Positions 49,080 through 60,967 of a DNA stretch of 64,000 nucleotides are shown here, piece by piece. Source of the stretch: Anaeramoeba flamelloides (Eukaryota > Metamonada > Anaeramoebidae); NCBI GenBank assembly GCA_027625915.1, contig JANTQA010000032.1:3534001-3598000 (forward strand), given 5' to 3'. The position numbers and the translations under genes were made by a program. Within the stretch, counting starts at the first letter, position 1; every line of letters begins with the position of its first letter. The notes under the pieces are model-generated. The model made no database searches, had not been told where the DNA came from, and saw only the letters and a program-made list of their open reading frames with translations.

Positions 49080-52000
49080 AGAGTTTTTCAAAGGTAAAAA
49101 ACTAGAGTCACAAAGAAAAACTAAAAATCAGAAAAATTTCTGGAAATTATTGAGAACTAGTCAATTTGAAGTTTTCCAAAACCTTTAGTAGAATATAGTG
49201 TTTCAAAAAAACAATAAATTTATTAATTTTTGTTTTCATGATAAAGTAAAAATGACAATTCGAAGCTCTCTTTCAAAAATTAATAGCTTGTGAAATTATT
49301 TTTGATGGTATTTTCTTTTAATTATTAAGCTTTTTACATAAACACAAGATATTAATTTTAATACTAATAGAGAGATACCTCAAGTGTATAATTAATTTTA
49401 TTTTTCATAAATTCAAAAAGGTATTAAAAATGATTTCAAAATTGAAAGAATTTCCCTTTACAGAAATTCTTGACAAAATAAAAAGAAATCAGTTTTTTTT
49501 TTAATGGAATTCAAAATTTTGATAAGATTCTTATTTTTTAGAATATAATATATTTTAATAATGTTGCCAAATCGAATAAAAGAAAAGAAGAAAACAAAGC
49601 AAGAAAGAAAGAAAGGGTAAAAATGAAAAAAATGTTAAGGAATTCATTACTTCTTTTTGGGGTTGTTTCGTTTTCTCTATTTTCATAATTGTTGATACTT
49701 CATGATAATACTTTTTTAGAATATTATAAAATTCTAATATGTCTGGTATTGGGGCAACGTGTTTACTCTTTTTTATATTCTTTATAGATTTGGTTTCCTT
49801 CTTATTTTCTTCAGTTACAGAAATTTTGGAAATAAATTCATTTAGTTGTTTTCTTTTTTTATTAGCCCAATCTTCAAAAGGAATTAGTGCATGATCTTTT
49901 ACACCGACTTTGGAATAATTTGCGATTGTTTGAATGATTTTTGCTACCATAACTAAATTTTTTAAGATTGGAGTGGATAAGGCTTCTGTTCTAAAAATAA
50001 ATGAGCTTGGATTTGTAATAGCCGGGCAAATAAGCCTTAAAAAAATAAATCCCGAAACACTCATATATGCATGCTCTGGGAATTTGTCTTTAACACTTGA
50101 AAAAAGATATGAGCAGATTTTTTGACAAAGATCTGGTACAATATCCACTGAATTAAAAATGTTTTCAAAAATTTCTTGAAGAATTCCTTTATACCATTTA
50201 AAATTATTTTTTAATTCTTCTTTTGTTATATTATCTGGTTTTAGCTATTAATAAAAAGAAATATCATCGATATATGTTTATAGTTATATAATGAAATGTT
50301 TAACTTTGTGTGCTCAATTGTAAAAAAATTTGAAAAAATTAAAAACAAGAAAAAAAAATTATTTTATAAATTATATTATTAATTAGACATATATTAGTTA
50401 AATAATTTCAAATAATTGTATCTTTTATGTATTGTTTCAGTAGAAATTGAATCAAAGTATAAAATGAAAATAAGAAGTGAATCAAAAAAAAAAAACAAAT
50501 CAAAAATTAGAAAAAGAATTTTTCAAAAAAAAAAAAAAAAAAAAAAATTTCAAGAAAAAGATAATAGTAAGCTAATTCTAAAAAAGTAGGTAAAATTTAT
50601 TTTTAAAATATATCTGTATTAAATCTAATTTTCATAAAACTATTTAAATATATAAAATTATTAAATCCTCATTTATTTATTCTTAATAGTAATTCAATTT
50701 ATTTGTTAGTACAACATTACATAAATAAAAGAAATTAAAATTTCTGTTCTATCAATTTTATCTGATATTTTTTACGGGTGAAAATTGGTGATTATATTTT
50801 TCTTTTTGATCGAAAAATCGTTTCCGAAACATCTTTAATCTCGAAAAATCTTCCAATAGAAGGAAAAACCCATTAATGTATTTTATTGTTTAAAAAATCG
50901 TTTATGTAATGAACATATTTCGCTCGGTTTTTATTGAAATTGGCTGTTCATTATTTTCTCCAAAAAAAAGTGCAATTTTTTTTTTAATTTTTATGGAAAG
51001 TTTTAAAGTATATTAACCCCAATTCAAAATTTTTAACACGCCAAAATTCAATTTTTGAAAAAAAAATCTTATTTAATCAATTCTAGAAGAAATACCAAAT
51101 TAGAACCAATTACTAATTGAAATGTTAATACTTTTTTATAAATCACAATACTCACAAAACAAAAAAAAACAAAATTTTGATAAAGGCTCTTTAATTTATT
51201 CAATTGTGTTTTTAAAACAGAAAATAGAGATAATATTTGAAAAGTGTGTCATCAATTGTTCTTCAATTAAAATTTTGCTCTAAAAAATAACTTTAACCTT
51301 TTAAAAAGTAATTTTATTTGAAAGTTATTTCTAAAAACATATAAAAGTTCATTAGATTAAAAAACTATTCCTAACACATTCTAATATTTAAAAATATTGT
51401 TAAGTTTCTCAATTTTTTTTATAAATTATAAAATTGTATTTTACCTTTTTCTTTAAAACTGGGTAATTTTGATTGCAATTTTTCACTATCAAAAATTTCT
51501 AACTTTTAAATATGCTCGATAAGTCTCTAACTCTTGGTAAATTAAATTAATTTCCAATTTGAAGATAAATCCTGAAAAATAATTTACTAAAAAAAAAAGT
51601 TATGTCAATTTTCTAAAACAACATATTTCAAAAAGTAAATGTTCACCAATAATTACAGACCATAATTTTATAATAAATCTAGTTCCTAAAGGCAAAATTA
51701 TCTTTAAATAAAATCCTTTTTTTGTCTTTAATGTTATTTTAAATTTGAAATATGAACTTTCTGAAAAAGCATTTTGAAGAAAAAAATCTATCTTTTTGTT
51801 TGATTGGAAGGTTTCCTTTTAATGATTGATGAAATCAAATTAATGAGACAAATCTACAACTTCATATCAGTTTCATGATTGTTTTTTCAATTCATAAAAA
51901 ACACTACAACAAATCCAATATATTAAAAAACGCAAAATGGTATAAAAACACTAATAGATTCCATTTTTTGTTTCAATTTTAAATGATTACCCCTTTTATT

Positions 52001-55000
52001 TAAACCAACTTTTAATGAAAATTTCATACTTGTATTTACCGAATGATATTTTTTTTTAATTTATTATTCATTTAGCAGAAAATATATATATAAAAAAGAC
52101 ACAAAGATTATAATTTTTTCCCTTTTCACTCAATATTATTGTTTAATATTTGAAAATAATCAATAATAATCAAATTTAATATTAATTAGATTTCCAAAAG
52201 AGTAATCGTACTCTGTGAATGGAATGATTACTAAACCAAAACGTAATGTTTAAAAATTGAATAATCATGATATTACATATTTTTTTTGTGCTAATCTGGC
52301 ATCCAACTCTTGGTGACTCAGGAAGTTCTTATTCTGGGCAATCCTTTCAATAATATATCAAAAAAAAAAAAAAAAAAAAAAAAAATGTTGTAATTAACTT
52401 TGTATTGGAAATCATCTTATTGTTTGCTTCACTATTCTTTTGGAAAAGATCTTGATTTTACTTTTCTATCTATCTATCTATCTATATATATATATATATA
52501 TATAACTTTTATATCAATCACTTTTCTGTTTGAATCTTCTCCACTTGAAAATTATGTTGGTTTTACTTTGAAAAGAAAAAAAAAATAAAAAACCTTATCC
52601 AAAATTCATCTTGTCAATTAATTTTAGGATCAAATATAGTCTGTTTGAATGATTATTATTGTCTTAACCAAACACATTTTATTCGATAAAACTTTTAAAG
52701 TTGGCATTTAAGATATCTATGAAAAATGAAAATCTTAAATGTGCTAAAAAAATAATTTAGTTTTTGGTTTTTTCCTTGTAAATGTTATTTTCTAATTTTA
52801 ATTTTGAATTTTGTACTCAATCTTTTTTTCACAAATACTGCCAATAGTTATCAGAGACTGTTAAAATTTACCATTGTTGCGAGAATATCGCATATATTTG
52901 AAAACCGCCATCTTCTCGTGAAAATTGTCATGACTAATAAATTCGAATAAATCTTTCAAATATTTTTTAGTTCATTTTCCATTTTTTAAATTTTTTTACA
53001 AAGTTTTAAATAACATCGAGTGTTGATTTAAATGATAAGGGGGTAGGTTAGCCATAACATATCCTAAAAATCACGTTTGTTGTTCTCAATTACAAATTTC
53101 ATTGGTGCTCCAAAGTTCAAATGCTTCAAAAAAGTATTTTTAAAAAAAATTAAAGTTTTGTAAAATATTTGCAATTAAATTTTCAATGAAAAATTTAAAA
53201 AAAACAAAATAATGAAATAAAAAGTACTTTTGAGTGAATTTTATTTGTTTTTTCTCAACAAAAAAAATTAAAAATGGAAATTACAACTCATAAACACATC
53301 TCCTTGTGACAAATTTCATAAATAACTGAATGTCACTAAACTTAAATATTCAAAGAATTAATGTAAAAATATTCAATTATGGGGTTTGGGGACAAACAAC
53401 ACATAAATTCACATTTTATTTTTTTTGAAAGTTCTGAATTATTAGGAAAAATTAAAAGTACCCATCAATCAAAACAAATTATTTTTTCATTGATCGATAA
53501 AAATGAAATTTTTAGGAAAAACAATTCACAATAAGCTGGCTCTCGAAAAAAAGTTTGTAAAAAATAGTTTTCAAAATGTTTTTTGAAAAGAACTATATTG
53601 AAAGTAGGATTATCAGGAGAATTAAAAATAGAAATTGAACAAAATATTTGTTTAAATTATTTTGAATTTCACATTATAATTTTTTCAATTCTTTGTGTTT
53701 TGTGGGAATTGGTTGAAAAAATTATCAATCTAGTTTTTTTCAAATAATAGAGTGTTGTTTGTCATCAAAATTAATGAAATACTATTTCTTCTTTTTGTTT
53801 AGTTATCAAATTTTGCAAAAAAAATACAAGAAAGAAGAAGATTAATTAAAAAAAAAAGAAGAAAAAAAAACTTCTTACAGTAATAATAGTTTTTGTTTTA
53901 AAAATAGTTAATATTGGTTTACGGATTGTAGAAGAAACCCACGACATAACTTCATTTGTTTTTAAATGGGACATCATTTTTGTTATCATCGAGTCTGTTC
54001 GAAATAATTGTTGGGAAGTTTTTGTTTTCTCAACCTCACGACGAATGGTGGTTTTTAAAAAATCAAGTAATACACCATAGTTATTTAAGACTGAAACGAA
54101 AGTTTGTGCAACCTTATCAGAATCACCAGTATGAATAACGTCTGTATATGTTGTCAAGATTAAAGAAGATTTTGAACAAAGTGGCTAGGAGGTATATAAG
54201 ATTAATAAGTGATCGAACATAATTATTAATAAATTATTTGATTGTAAATCCAAAAGGAATGTTAAAGAAAAACAAAGTATTTTGGGGTGCGGAAAAATAT
54301 TTCAATTTATTGATAATTTTCAAATTGAAAAGAAACAATTTTGAATAAAGTGAAACAAAACAATTTTTATGTTCTTAAGAAGTTCTGAGTGAATTTTTAA
54401 AAAATATTTTTCATTATTTCATAATAAAAAAAAAAAAAAAAAAAGGGTGTTTTTCCGTTATTGGCAATATTCAATTTGAATTTTTATTTTCAAGAAGAAA
54501 GAAAAAAAAACAAAGAAACAAACCTGAACTATTCTTTTGAATTGTTTTCTTAATTGCACTTCCTTTTCTGCTTCAATTAGGTGTTTCTATTTCATAAAAA
54601 ATGAAATTAAAAAAGATAAAAAAAAGACATGTTATTAATTTTATGTATTCTTGACCAAACCGATCAGGTGGTTGGGAAAAAACAAATGAATATGAGGATC
54701 ATAAGGTCAATTTTTATGAGCCACTCCACAAGCAATCAAAATTTTCCAAATATTTATTCATTTGTCCTGTTATCAAAGGAAAAAATTTATTGCATAAAAA
54801 AAGAAAATGAAATCCCCTACACCAGAAAATGTAAAATGAATTTTAAGTTTGATTTCGGTTTTCCTTCCTTTCTGTTGCTTTGTATTTAAGCTTTTGCTTT
54901 TTGATCTTGAAGAAAGGTTTAATTGGAACCACCTCTCAATTGGTTGCTCATTTAAGAGAGATTCGATTCGAATTTTTAAAGATCCAAGAAGGTATTGTTT

Positions 55001-55374
55001 TTTTTGGTTGTTTGGGGACGACTGAAAAACTTTGAGAAGAATTGTTGATCGTTTTTTGGTAACAAGAAACAAAAACTCTTCGTTCCAAAACGGAGAAGTT
55101 AGCGGCTTGTGGCTTGTTTCTAATTTATTTTTTTCAATTGCCATCTCACAAAAAATAGTTGAGATTTTTGGATCTTTTGTTTTCCCATTTCTCGGTGATC
55201 TCGGTAAATGCCTTACTCTTTGAACTGTTCAATGGTATTAGTTTTGGAAGAAAATTAGTAAAGGATCGTAGGTGAATAAAGAGAAAATTGGTGATGTGTT
55301 TTGTTTGCAAATTTACCTTGAATATAGAGTTTTGGTTGTTCCTCTTCTTGTTGAGTTTTTTGTGGATTTATCAT
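45648..55374 (-). CDS. C2-RasGAP-DUF547 protein
   Basis: Six exons: 55374-55317, 55224-54821, 54586-54524, 54184-53879, 50244-49651, 47204-45648. Every junction has GT/AG ends and matching phase; 993 aa. Residues about 15-140 form a C2 domain (LYIQVQRVRHLP, NGKTKDPKISTIFCEM, SPFWNEEFLFLV). RasGAP follows at about 175-420: the arginine finger lies in LFRTDSM (Arg at 54001-53999) and the second signature reads SGFIFLRLICPAITNP. The C-terminal exon has a Gln/Glu-rich linker, then DUF547 (VAFWINIYNALILHASIDN, LIGGLKYSRDDILQGILKGN). C2-RasGAP proteins turn Ras GTPases off at membranes; the role of DUF547 is unknown. The join of exon 5 to exon 6 spans a 2.4-kb intron. It is supported by a GTAATG donor, a TTTTTACAG acceptor and equal phase, but not by domain continuity. 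Two separate genes remain possible. Confidence 0.8.
47205..49650 (-). other. Intron 5 of the RasGAP-DUF547 gene (2.4 kb)
   Basis: Proposed intron joining the RasGAP and DUF547 parts. No convincing exon, ATG or promoter for a separate DUF547 gene was seen inside it. A GTAAGT near 47956 follows sequence without protein-like composition. A long A-run lies at about 49048-49077. Confidence 0.5.
51010..51175 (+). repeat. Dispersed repeat family R, copy 3 (partial)
   Basis: Matches 28108-28265: CAATTCAAAATTTTTAACAC, AGAAATACCAAATTAGAACC, ACTAATTGAAATGTTAA and ACTCACAAAACAAAAAA, in order. Confidence 0.7.
52466..52504 (+). repeat. TATC/TA microsatellite
   Basis: Four or five TATC units pass directly into a TA run. 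Slippage-prone simple sequence in intron 4 of the RasGAP gene. Confidence 0.85.
53015..53521 (-). repeat. Dispersed repeat family T, copy 2 (inverted)
   Basis: Reverse complement of the 31381-31860 copy. Its left limit (CCCCCTTATC) and right limit (CCTAAAAATTTC, just before TTCATTTTTATCGATC) are approximate. Confidence 0.7.
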
Positions 55375-55951
55375 CAAGAAATTTAAAAAAAAAAAAATGA
55401 AATTTTACTCTAATTTTTGATATCCCGTCAAAAACATGAATTAATTATTCTTTAACTCTTTTAGTTATGGTTGTTTCTGATGGTATGGGGATTTAATTCG
55501 ATTTTGTGTTAAAATTGTGAAAGGGAAAAAAGTTAAATCATGTTTTTTTGTAGAAATCAATTAAGGTTGATCATCCAATTTTTTATTCTGGATAGGACAC
55601 TTTTTTCTTATTTAACGAAACATTTTTGATTTGGGTGTTTAATTGAAATTCAGAATGTAAGGAAATTTTCTTTTATCTATTTTATTTTATTTAGTTATAC
55701 TGATAAAAAGCAATTTATGTTTGGGAATTTTTACTTGATTTTCCTTTTTGAAATTTTTATGATCAACTTTGAATAAGGCATTTTATAAAGTCAAGTGTCC
55801 AGAAACTCTGTAAAATTAGTTGTTATTCAAAAAATTCCTCCCAAAGGAATGTTGATAAGAAACAGTTCGAAGATTTATAAAAATGGAAATTGAAATAAAC
55901 AATTTTTGAAATTTCTTAGAATTTATCCTATTTACGATTTATCTATAACAG
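55375..55951. promoter_or_regulatory. Probable divergent promoter region
   Basis: The RasGAP gene starts leftward at 55374 and coding sequence rightward begins by 55952, leaving about 0.58 kb for both promoters. An untranslated or tiny first exon of the plus-strand gene may also lie here. No TATA-like or initiator motif can be told apart from the AT-rich background. Confidence 0.35.
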
Positions 55952-56148
55952 GAAGATGTGAAAATTGAAACGGATGAAAGTGTTGAAATGATTTTTAATC
56001 AAACAGATATTGATGATATTAAAACATCAAGGGAAGCGGAAAAGGAACAAAAGGATGAAAATGAAAAGGAAAAGGAAACAACAGAAGAAAAGGAAAATGA
56101 GATCTTGAAAAAAAAAAAGAAAAAATTTGTCATTGTTTTTTATTGCTG
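55952..56148 (+). CDS. Probable acidic exon upstream of the Myb/SANT gene
   Basis: An exon-like frame between a TATAACAG acceptor and a GGTAAGA donor, Glu/Lys-rich (KTSREAEKEQKDENEKEKET) and then hydrophobic (FVIVFYC). An internal ATG lies at 55988. Its 3' phase (2) fits the CAG/G acceptor at 57140 of the Myb exon, which would make both parts of one gene with a 1-kb intron. The joined protein would then have a roughly 20-residue hydrophobic stretch before the Myb domain. An upstream first exon with a start codon was not found. Confidence 0.4.
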
Positions 56149-57140
56149 GTAAGAAGAAAAGGAATATTTTACAAAGAGGCAAAATAACACTTTTAACATA
56201 ATTTTACAAAATATCAAACTTTAAAATTATCTGAAAGGGTCTTTAACTTTGGCTGTGGTTTTTTATTGAAGATTATAAAAAATAAATTGGTGAAAAAAGA
56301 TCTTGTACAAAATTGGCTTTTGTTGTTTGTAAATAGCTCAAATGATACTTTTTTGTATTAGTGAAGCCATAATTCTAATTTCTAATAAATTTTTTATGGA
56401 GATAATGTTTTCTCATTTTGAAAGGTATAATATTTTGTGATCCAATATTTTTTGGATGGGATAATGAGCAATAAGAAATAACTTTATATTTGCTATGAAT
56501 TAAAAGCATTGATTATATTTAGAAAGATTTTGAGTCATATTTTTTGATGGGGTATACATAATTGAATCTTAAAAAAGTGTGAAAAATTTTAAACTTTTTA
56601 AAAATTAAAATCTTATTAAAAGTGTTCACTTAATGTTATAAAAATTGTTACTCAAACTGCTTAAAAGTGTGAATAAGAGAATTTGACTAACAAAGATTGA
56701 CAAATATTAGTCCTCAATTATTTTAAATAGTTAACCAAACCCTCAATTTATTAGAATTTTTGGGTAACTATCTAAAGAAAGTACAAATTTTAAAGTTGTA
56801 AATTTTAAAACAGAAAATCTTCTTCCAAGATTCTTTCTTCAGATATTAATTTTTAAACAAATTTAAGATTTTATATTTAAGATTAAAACAAGACTACATT
56901 TAATTTTCAGGAAATTTTTACTGATTAGTTTCAGAGATTTTCAACTACCTTAGAAAAAAAAATTTTTTCTCTCAAGACTGATAATAATAAATTATCAAAT
57001 AGTAAACTGAAATTTCATTGAAATCTACAGAATTTTTTTCAAAATACAATTTTACATCAAAGATTAAAGAATACCTTCATATTCGCTGTGTATCACTGAA
57101 TAGAAATTTTTATTCTGGAAAATCTATAATGATCAATCAG
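56149..57140 (+). other. Probable intron or spacer before the Myb exon
   Basis: AT-rich, no protein-like frame, no recognised repeat. It is an intron if the acidic exon at 55952-56148 belongs to the Myb gene, otherwise spacer. Confidence 0.4.
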
Positions 57141-57180
57141 GATGACATATTCGGTCATATTTTTAATTGTGATATTTGAA

Positions 57181-58211
57181 ATGCGGAATAAAAAATGGAC
57201 AGCAAAATATGTAAGTTCACTTTATAATGAAAGTTCTTCACCTGGGTGGTCAATTGAGGAAACAAAAGTTCTTCGGGAATGTATTAGACGATATGGATAT
57301 AGTAATTGGGATAAGATCATTCAAAAGAATTTGATACCAGGAAAGACACATTCACAGCTATATCATCATTCAATGCGGCTATGTGGACAACAGTCACTCT
57401 GTTTATTTAAAGGGATCCACTTTGATGTCAATCATTTATACCTAGACAATTTAAAAAAAACCGGTAAAAATTTTAAAAGGAAAGGATGTCTGATAATTAA
57501 TCGTAAGTATTTCTTCTTTCTTGAGTCACTTTCAACTTTTTTTTCATTTCAAAAACATATGTTTTGCTATTATTGATTCAAAAATCAATAGAAAAATCAA
57601 AATTGTCAGAACATCAAAAAAGGGAACAAATCATATTTCTGATTAAACGTTATCAACTCCCCAGTGAAAACATTAAAAAAACAACGATCTTAAGACTCAA
57701 CAATTCCGGACAATATGAACATATTTTGAAGAGAAGATTGCTGTTATTGAAAATGCTTCGAAGGGTTCATAAATTAAGAGTCCAAAAAGTGAGTTATTTA
57801 AAATATAAGAAGAAGAGCAAAAAAACAAAGAAAAATATCAGAAAAGAAGAAGTTCAAATTCAAAAGGAGAATTGTGCAAATATAAAAAAAAATTCTCTTT
57901 CCGAAATAATAAAAAAATATAAATTAAGCCCAAGGATTAGTCAGTACCAATTTCAAGAAAATAAAAAAGTTTTACCTTTAATAATTCAACATCAAAAAAA
58001 TATCAAGGTAAATCAAGTCAAATTGGAAAAAATCCAATTTAAAAATGAACAATCAAAAAGAAGTCGAACCGAAGAACAAGAAACAAAAAAAAGAAGAACA
58101 ATAGAGGAGAATTTTGCTATACAGAAGAAAGAATATCTTCACAATTTATTACAAAAAGATAACTTGAAAATGGTCATTATTGATAAAACAGATGATTTTG
58201 CCTATCTCTAA
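57181..58211 (+). CDS. Myb/SANT-domain DNA-binding protein
   Basis: Exons 57181-57502 and 57592-58211 join in phase (C/AA makes Gln) across an 89-nt intron with GTAAGT donor and CAATAG acceptor; 313 aa from the ATG at 57181. Residues about 21-69 form one SANT/Myb repeat: WSIEETKVLRECIRRYGYSN, W at 43, and GKTHSQLYHHSMRLCGQQS as recognition helix. After it comes a motif GIHFDVNHLYLDN; by recollection this appears in other protist Myb-like proteins. The C-terminal half is very basic (KYKKKSKKTKKN) with helices. A single repeat suggests a telomere-, chromatin- or promoter-binding protein; which is not determined. If the exon at 55952-56148 is spliced on, the reading starts earlier and 57142-57180 becomes coding. 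Confidence 0.75.
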
Positions 58212-59559
58212 AGATTGGATTTCAAAAAATTGCAAGAGATTCTTTTGTAATAATAATTCATGCCCAAACAAATATAATTTTTTTTTTTTTTTTTTTATAC
58301 ATTGCCCAATGTCTTTAATTGCTCTTATTAAACTGTAGTTCGTAAGACCATTTCAGAAGAAAAATAGTATAATTTATTAATTAATTAAAATCTGAAAAAA
58401 AAATTAAATTACTGATCTATTTTATTTCTTTGATTTTTTTTTCATAATTTTTTTGTTTGTGTTATAAAAAAAAAATTTTTTTTTCTATATTTTTTTGAAT
58501 TTTTAGGTGTTTAGAGATATGTCTATTATTTTCTTCTATCTTTTTGGAAATATATATATATATATATATATAATTTAAAGTTTTTGTTATTTACCACATA
58601 TTTGAGTCATACTTAAGGAATGTCTTGATACCAAATGATATTGTGAAATAATATTTCTTGTTGTTGACAAAATTCAAAAAACAAAATAAAAATTTGATAG
58701 TATACACATTGTCAAACAATTTAATTACAAAAAAAAAGGTTTAAAAGAATTTAAAATAAAAAACTCAAATTTAGAAAAAATAAAATCTTTGTTTGCTGTT
58801 TTACATTGAAGAAATAATAAATTTCTTCAATTTAAAACTTTTTTTTTTTCCACAAGTATAAAATTATTTTAAACGATTTAATCGAATTTTTGATTATTTT
58901 GTAATACTCTAAATTTGACAAAATGTAATTTTCAATATTCTTTAAAAAATAATAACTCATTTGAGAAATGAAAAAAATGAAAAATCTATAAAATCTCAGA
59001 AAATACCAAAGATTAACACCCCAAGACCAATACTATTTTTTTCTAAACTATCTTTCATAACCATTCAAATCAAAAATTGAGTGTTAATATTTTGTGATTT
59101 TTTCGAAAAATATTCTTTTTTTTCATTAGTGATTTTCGAGGGTATAGATTGTACATCATATTATGATTCGTTTTTAACAGATATAAGGCACCCATAATAA
59201 TTAAAATTTATTTTTTTCATTTCGGAAAACTTTTCTTTTACATACTGATTGGTACCTTAATTCAATTTATTTCTTTATAAGTAATCATAAATAAAATAAT
59301 CATAATTTCCTTAACAAAAAAAAAATGTATATTTTTTTTCTTTTGGAGAAAACAGTTTTTCAATTCTTTAAATTCAAAATATACCATGACAAGGTTGGAA
59401 TATATAATGATCTTCATAAAAAGAGTTTTTAATTCCGATTTCATAATCAATCGTTTATGATGGTTCTATGAATAAACTTGAAAATAAGGCAGAATTGCTT
59501 TGCTCTAAGAAATAAAAATATCATTTTTTTTTTTTGAAGGGGGGGGGGTTAATTTCCTC

Positions 59560-60020
59560 TTACAGATAATAGGTTTTCTTTTCCTGGATTTAAAAGAATC
59601 GAGAAAAATTTTTGATTTTATTTTATTCTTTAGAATTCTGGGAAAGTGCCATTGGGTTTTCTTGAGTTTTCTCTTTATTGATAAAATCGATAAATTTTCG
59701 TTAGTTTTTTTTGAGTTTTCAATTTATTTGTAAAGTTTTTTAGGTTTTTTTTGCTTTTTGAAATAAACCGAAAATTTATTAAAATTTTCTGTTTATTTCA
59801 AAAATTAAAAAAAACCTAACGAAAATCTATTGATTTTCCGAATAAATAGAAAACTCAAAAAAACCTAACGAAAATCAATAGCTTTTACATATGAAACTTA
59901 AAACTCAAGAAAACCGCCGTTAGGTTTTTTTTAATTTAAGAAATCAAAAGAAAATTTATGAAATTTTCTTTTTATTTATAAAATTAACAAAAACTAGGCA
60001 CTCTACAGTTTTGTATGGTA
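59560..60020. repeat. Cluster of palindromic modules (family Q), copy 2
   Basis: Carries the same two palindromes as 20160-20540: a CCTGGATTTAAAAGAATCGA...TTCTTTAGAATTCTGG unit at 59582-59645, and 80-bp units near 59738-59825 and 59920-60000. The latter are headed by GTTAGGTTTTTTTTAA-like words. GGCACTCTACAG near the right end recalls CACTCTACGG at 20490. Confidence 0.65.
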
Positions 60021-60417
60021 CTCTAGATCACTCTAAGTCAAATGAAGTCAATTCCCTAATTTCAAAATTTTTGTTTAGAAATTTCAATATTCATAAATTT
60101 CTTTACCATTCACAAAAAATGTCTATTTTAAATTTTTGTTTGTTCTATTCAAGAATTAGAACATTTTTTGTTCAAAAAATATTTTCTTAAATTTTAAGGA
60201 TTATTCCAATTTTATACTAAATAGTGATTACCAGCATATCTAGGGAGTGAATTATAAACTTTACAGAATTATTAGACCTAAGATCTTGCTAAATGTTAGA
60301 TTTTTTTCTTTGTTTGATAATTATTCAAAATCTTTTTCTATAAACCAAATTCAAAATTTTAACTCGAAATGTTCAAAAAATAAAAAGTTCATTCTGAGAC
60401 ATCTCTCGATTTTTATA

Positions 60418-60615
60418 CAGTCAGTTTCACTTTTTAGGCACAAACTTTCAACCAAATTTAAGGCACAAAAAAAATCTCCAATTAAAGCACAAAATTCAAA
60501 TTCTAGTAAAAAAGAATTGTAAAAAAAAAAAATTCCAAATGTTGTGCCTTAATTTGAGATTTTTTTGTGCCTTAAATTTGGTTGAAAGTTTCTTCCTTAA
60601 AAGTGAAACTGACTG
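60418..60615. mobile_element. TA-flanked MITE, family member 2
   Basis: 198 bp between TA dinucleotides (60416-60417 and 60616-60617). The ends CAGTCAGTTTCACTTTT and its inverse AAAAGTGAAACTGACTG are perfect. The arms of about 80 bp stay similar inward (AGGCACAAACTTTCAACCAA against TTGGTTGAAAGTTTCTTCCT). It is better preserved than its relative at 15002-15202, hence probably younger. No coding capacity. Confidence 0.8.
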
Positions 60616-60967
60616 TATTCAAGAATTATAAATTTAAAGGGAAGGGTAGAAATCATCTTCAAAATTATTCTGAGAAAAAGTCCAGTAATATGTAAATAAA
60701 ATCAATTAATCTGGTGCCTTCGAAATTTCAAGAATTTCAACAAGTTGTTGGATTGATAAATGTTTTCCCTTAAGGGTGTAGCTACACCATAATATATGAT
60801 AAAAATTTGAGAGGGGTGAGATAAGAGTATTTTATTTTTGTGGCGTGTGATCGTAGATTCTCTACAAAATTTTTTTCAATAATTATTAAATATTTTTTTT
60901 TTAATAATGTTAAAAAATAAAAAAATAAGAAAAGAATCAATAACATTGGTTGGAATTTTTTATTTTA

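Larger units (their letters stand above)
50245..53878 (-). other. Intron 4 of the RasGAP-DUF547 gene (3.6 kb)
   Basis: Lies inside the RasGAP domain; donor ACT/GTAAGA, acceptor TTAATAG, phase 0. RasGAP homology continues on both sides, so the splice is well supported. It contains a family R fragment (51010-51175), a GC-richer patch ending in an A-run (52290-52385), a TATC/TA microsatellite (52466-52504) and repeat T copy 2 (53015-53521). Confidence 0.75.
58212..60967. other. Repeat-bearing convergent spacer
   Basis: Between the Myb gene (plus) and a small minus-strand gene. It includes a TA microsatellite (58551-58572), a G10 run at about 59541-59550 and the palindromic cluster 59560-60020. 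It also holds the MITE 60418-60615. The 91-codon frame at 60247-60522 overlaps the MITE and is not a gene. Confidence 0.5.

Noticed and set aside
60247-60522. 91-codon plus frame
   Set aside because: The second half is the left arm of the MITE, the first half is AT-rich noise.
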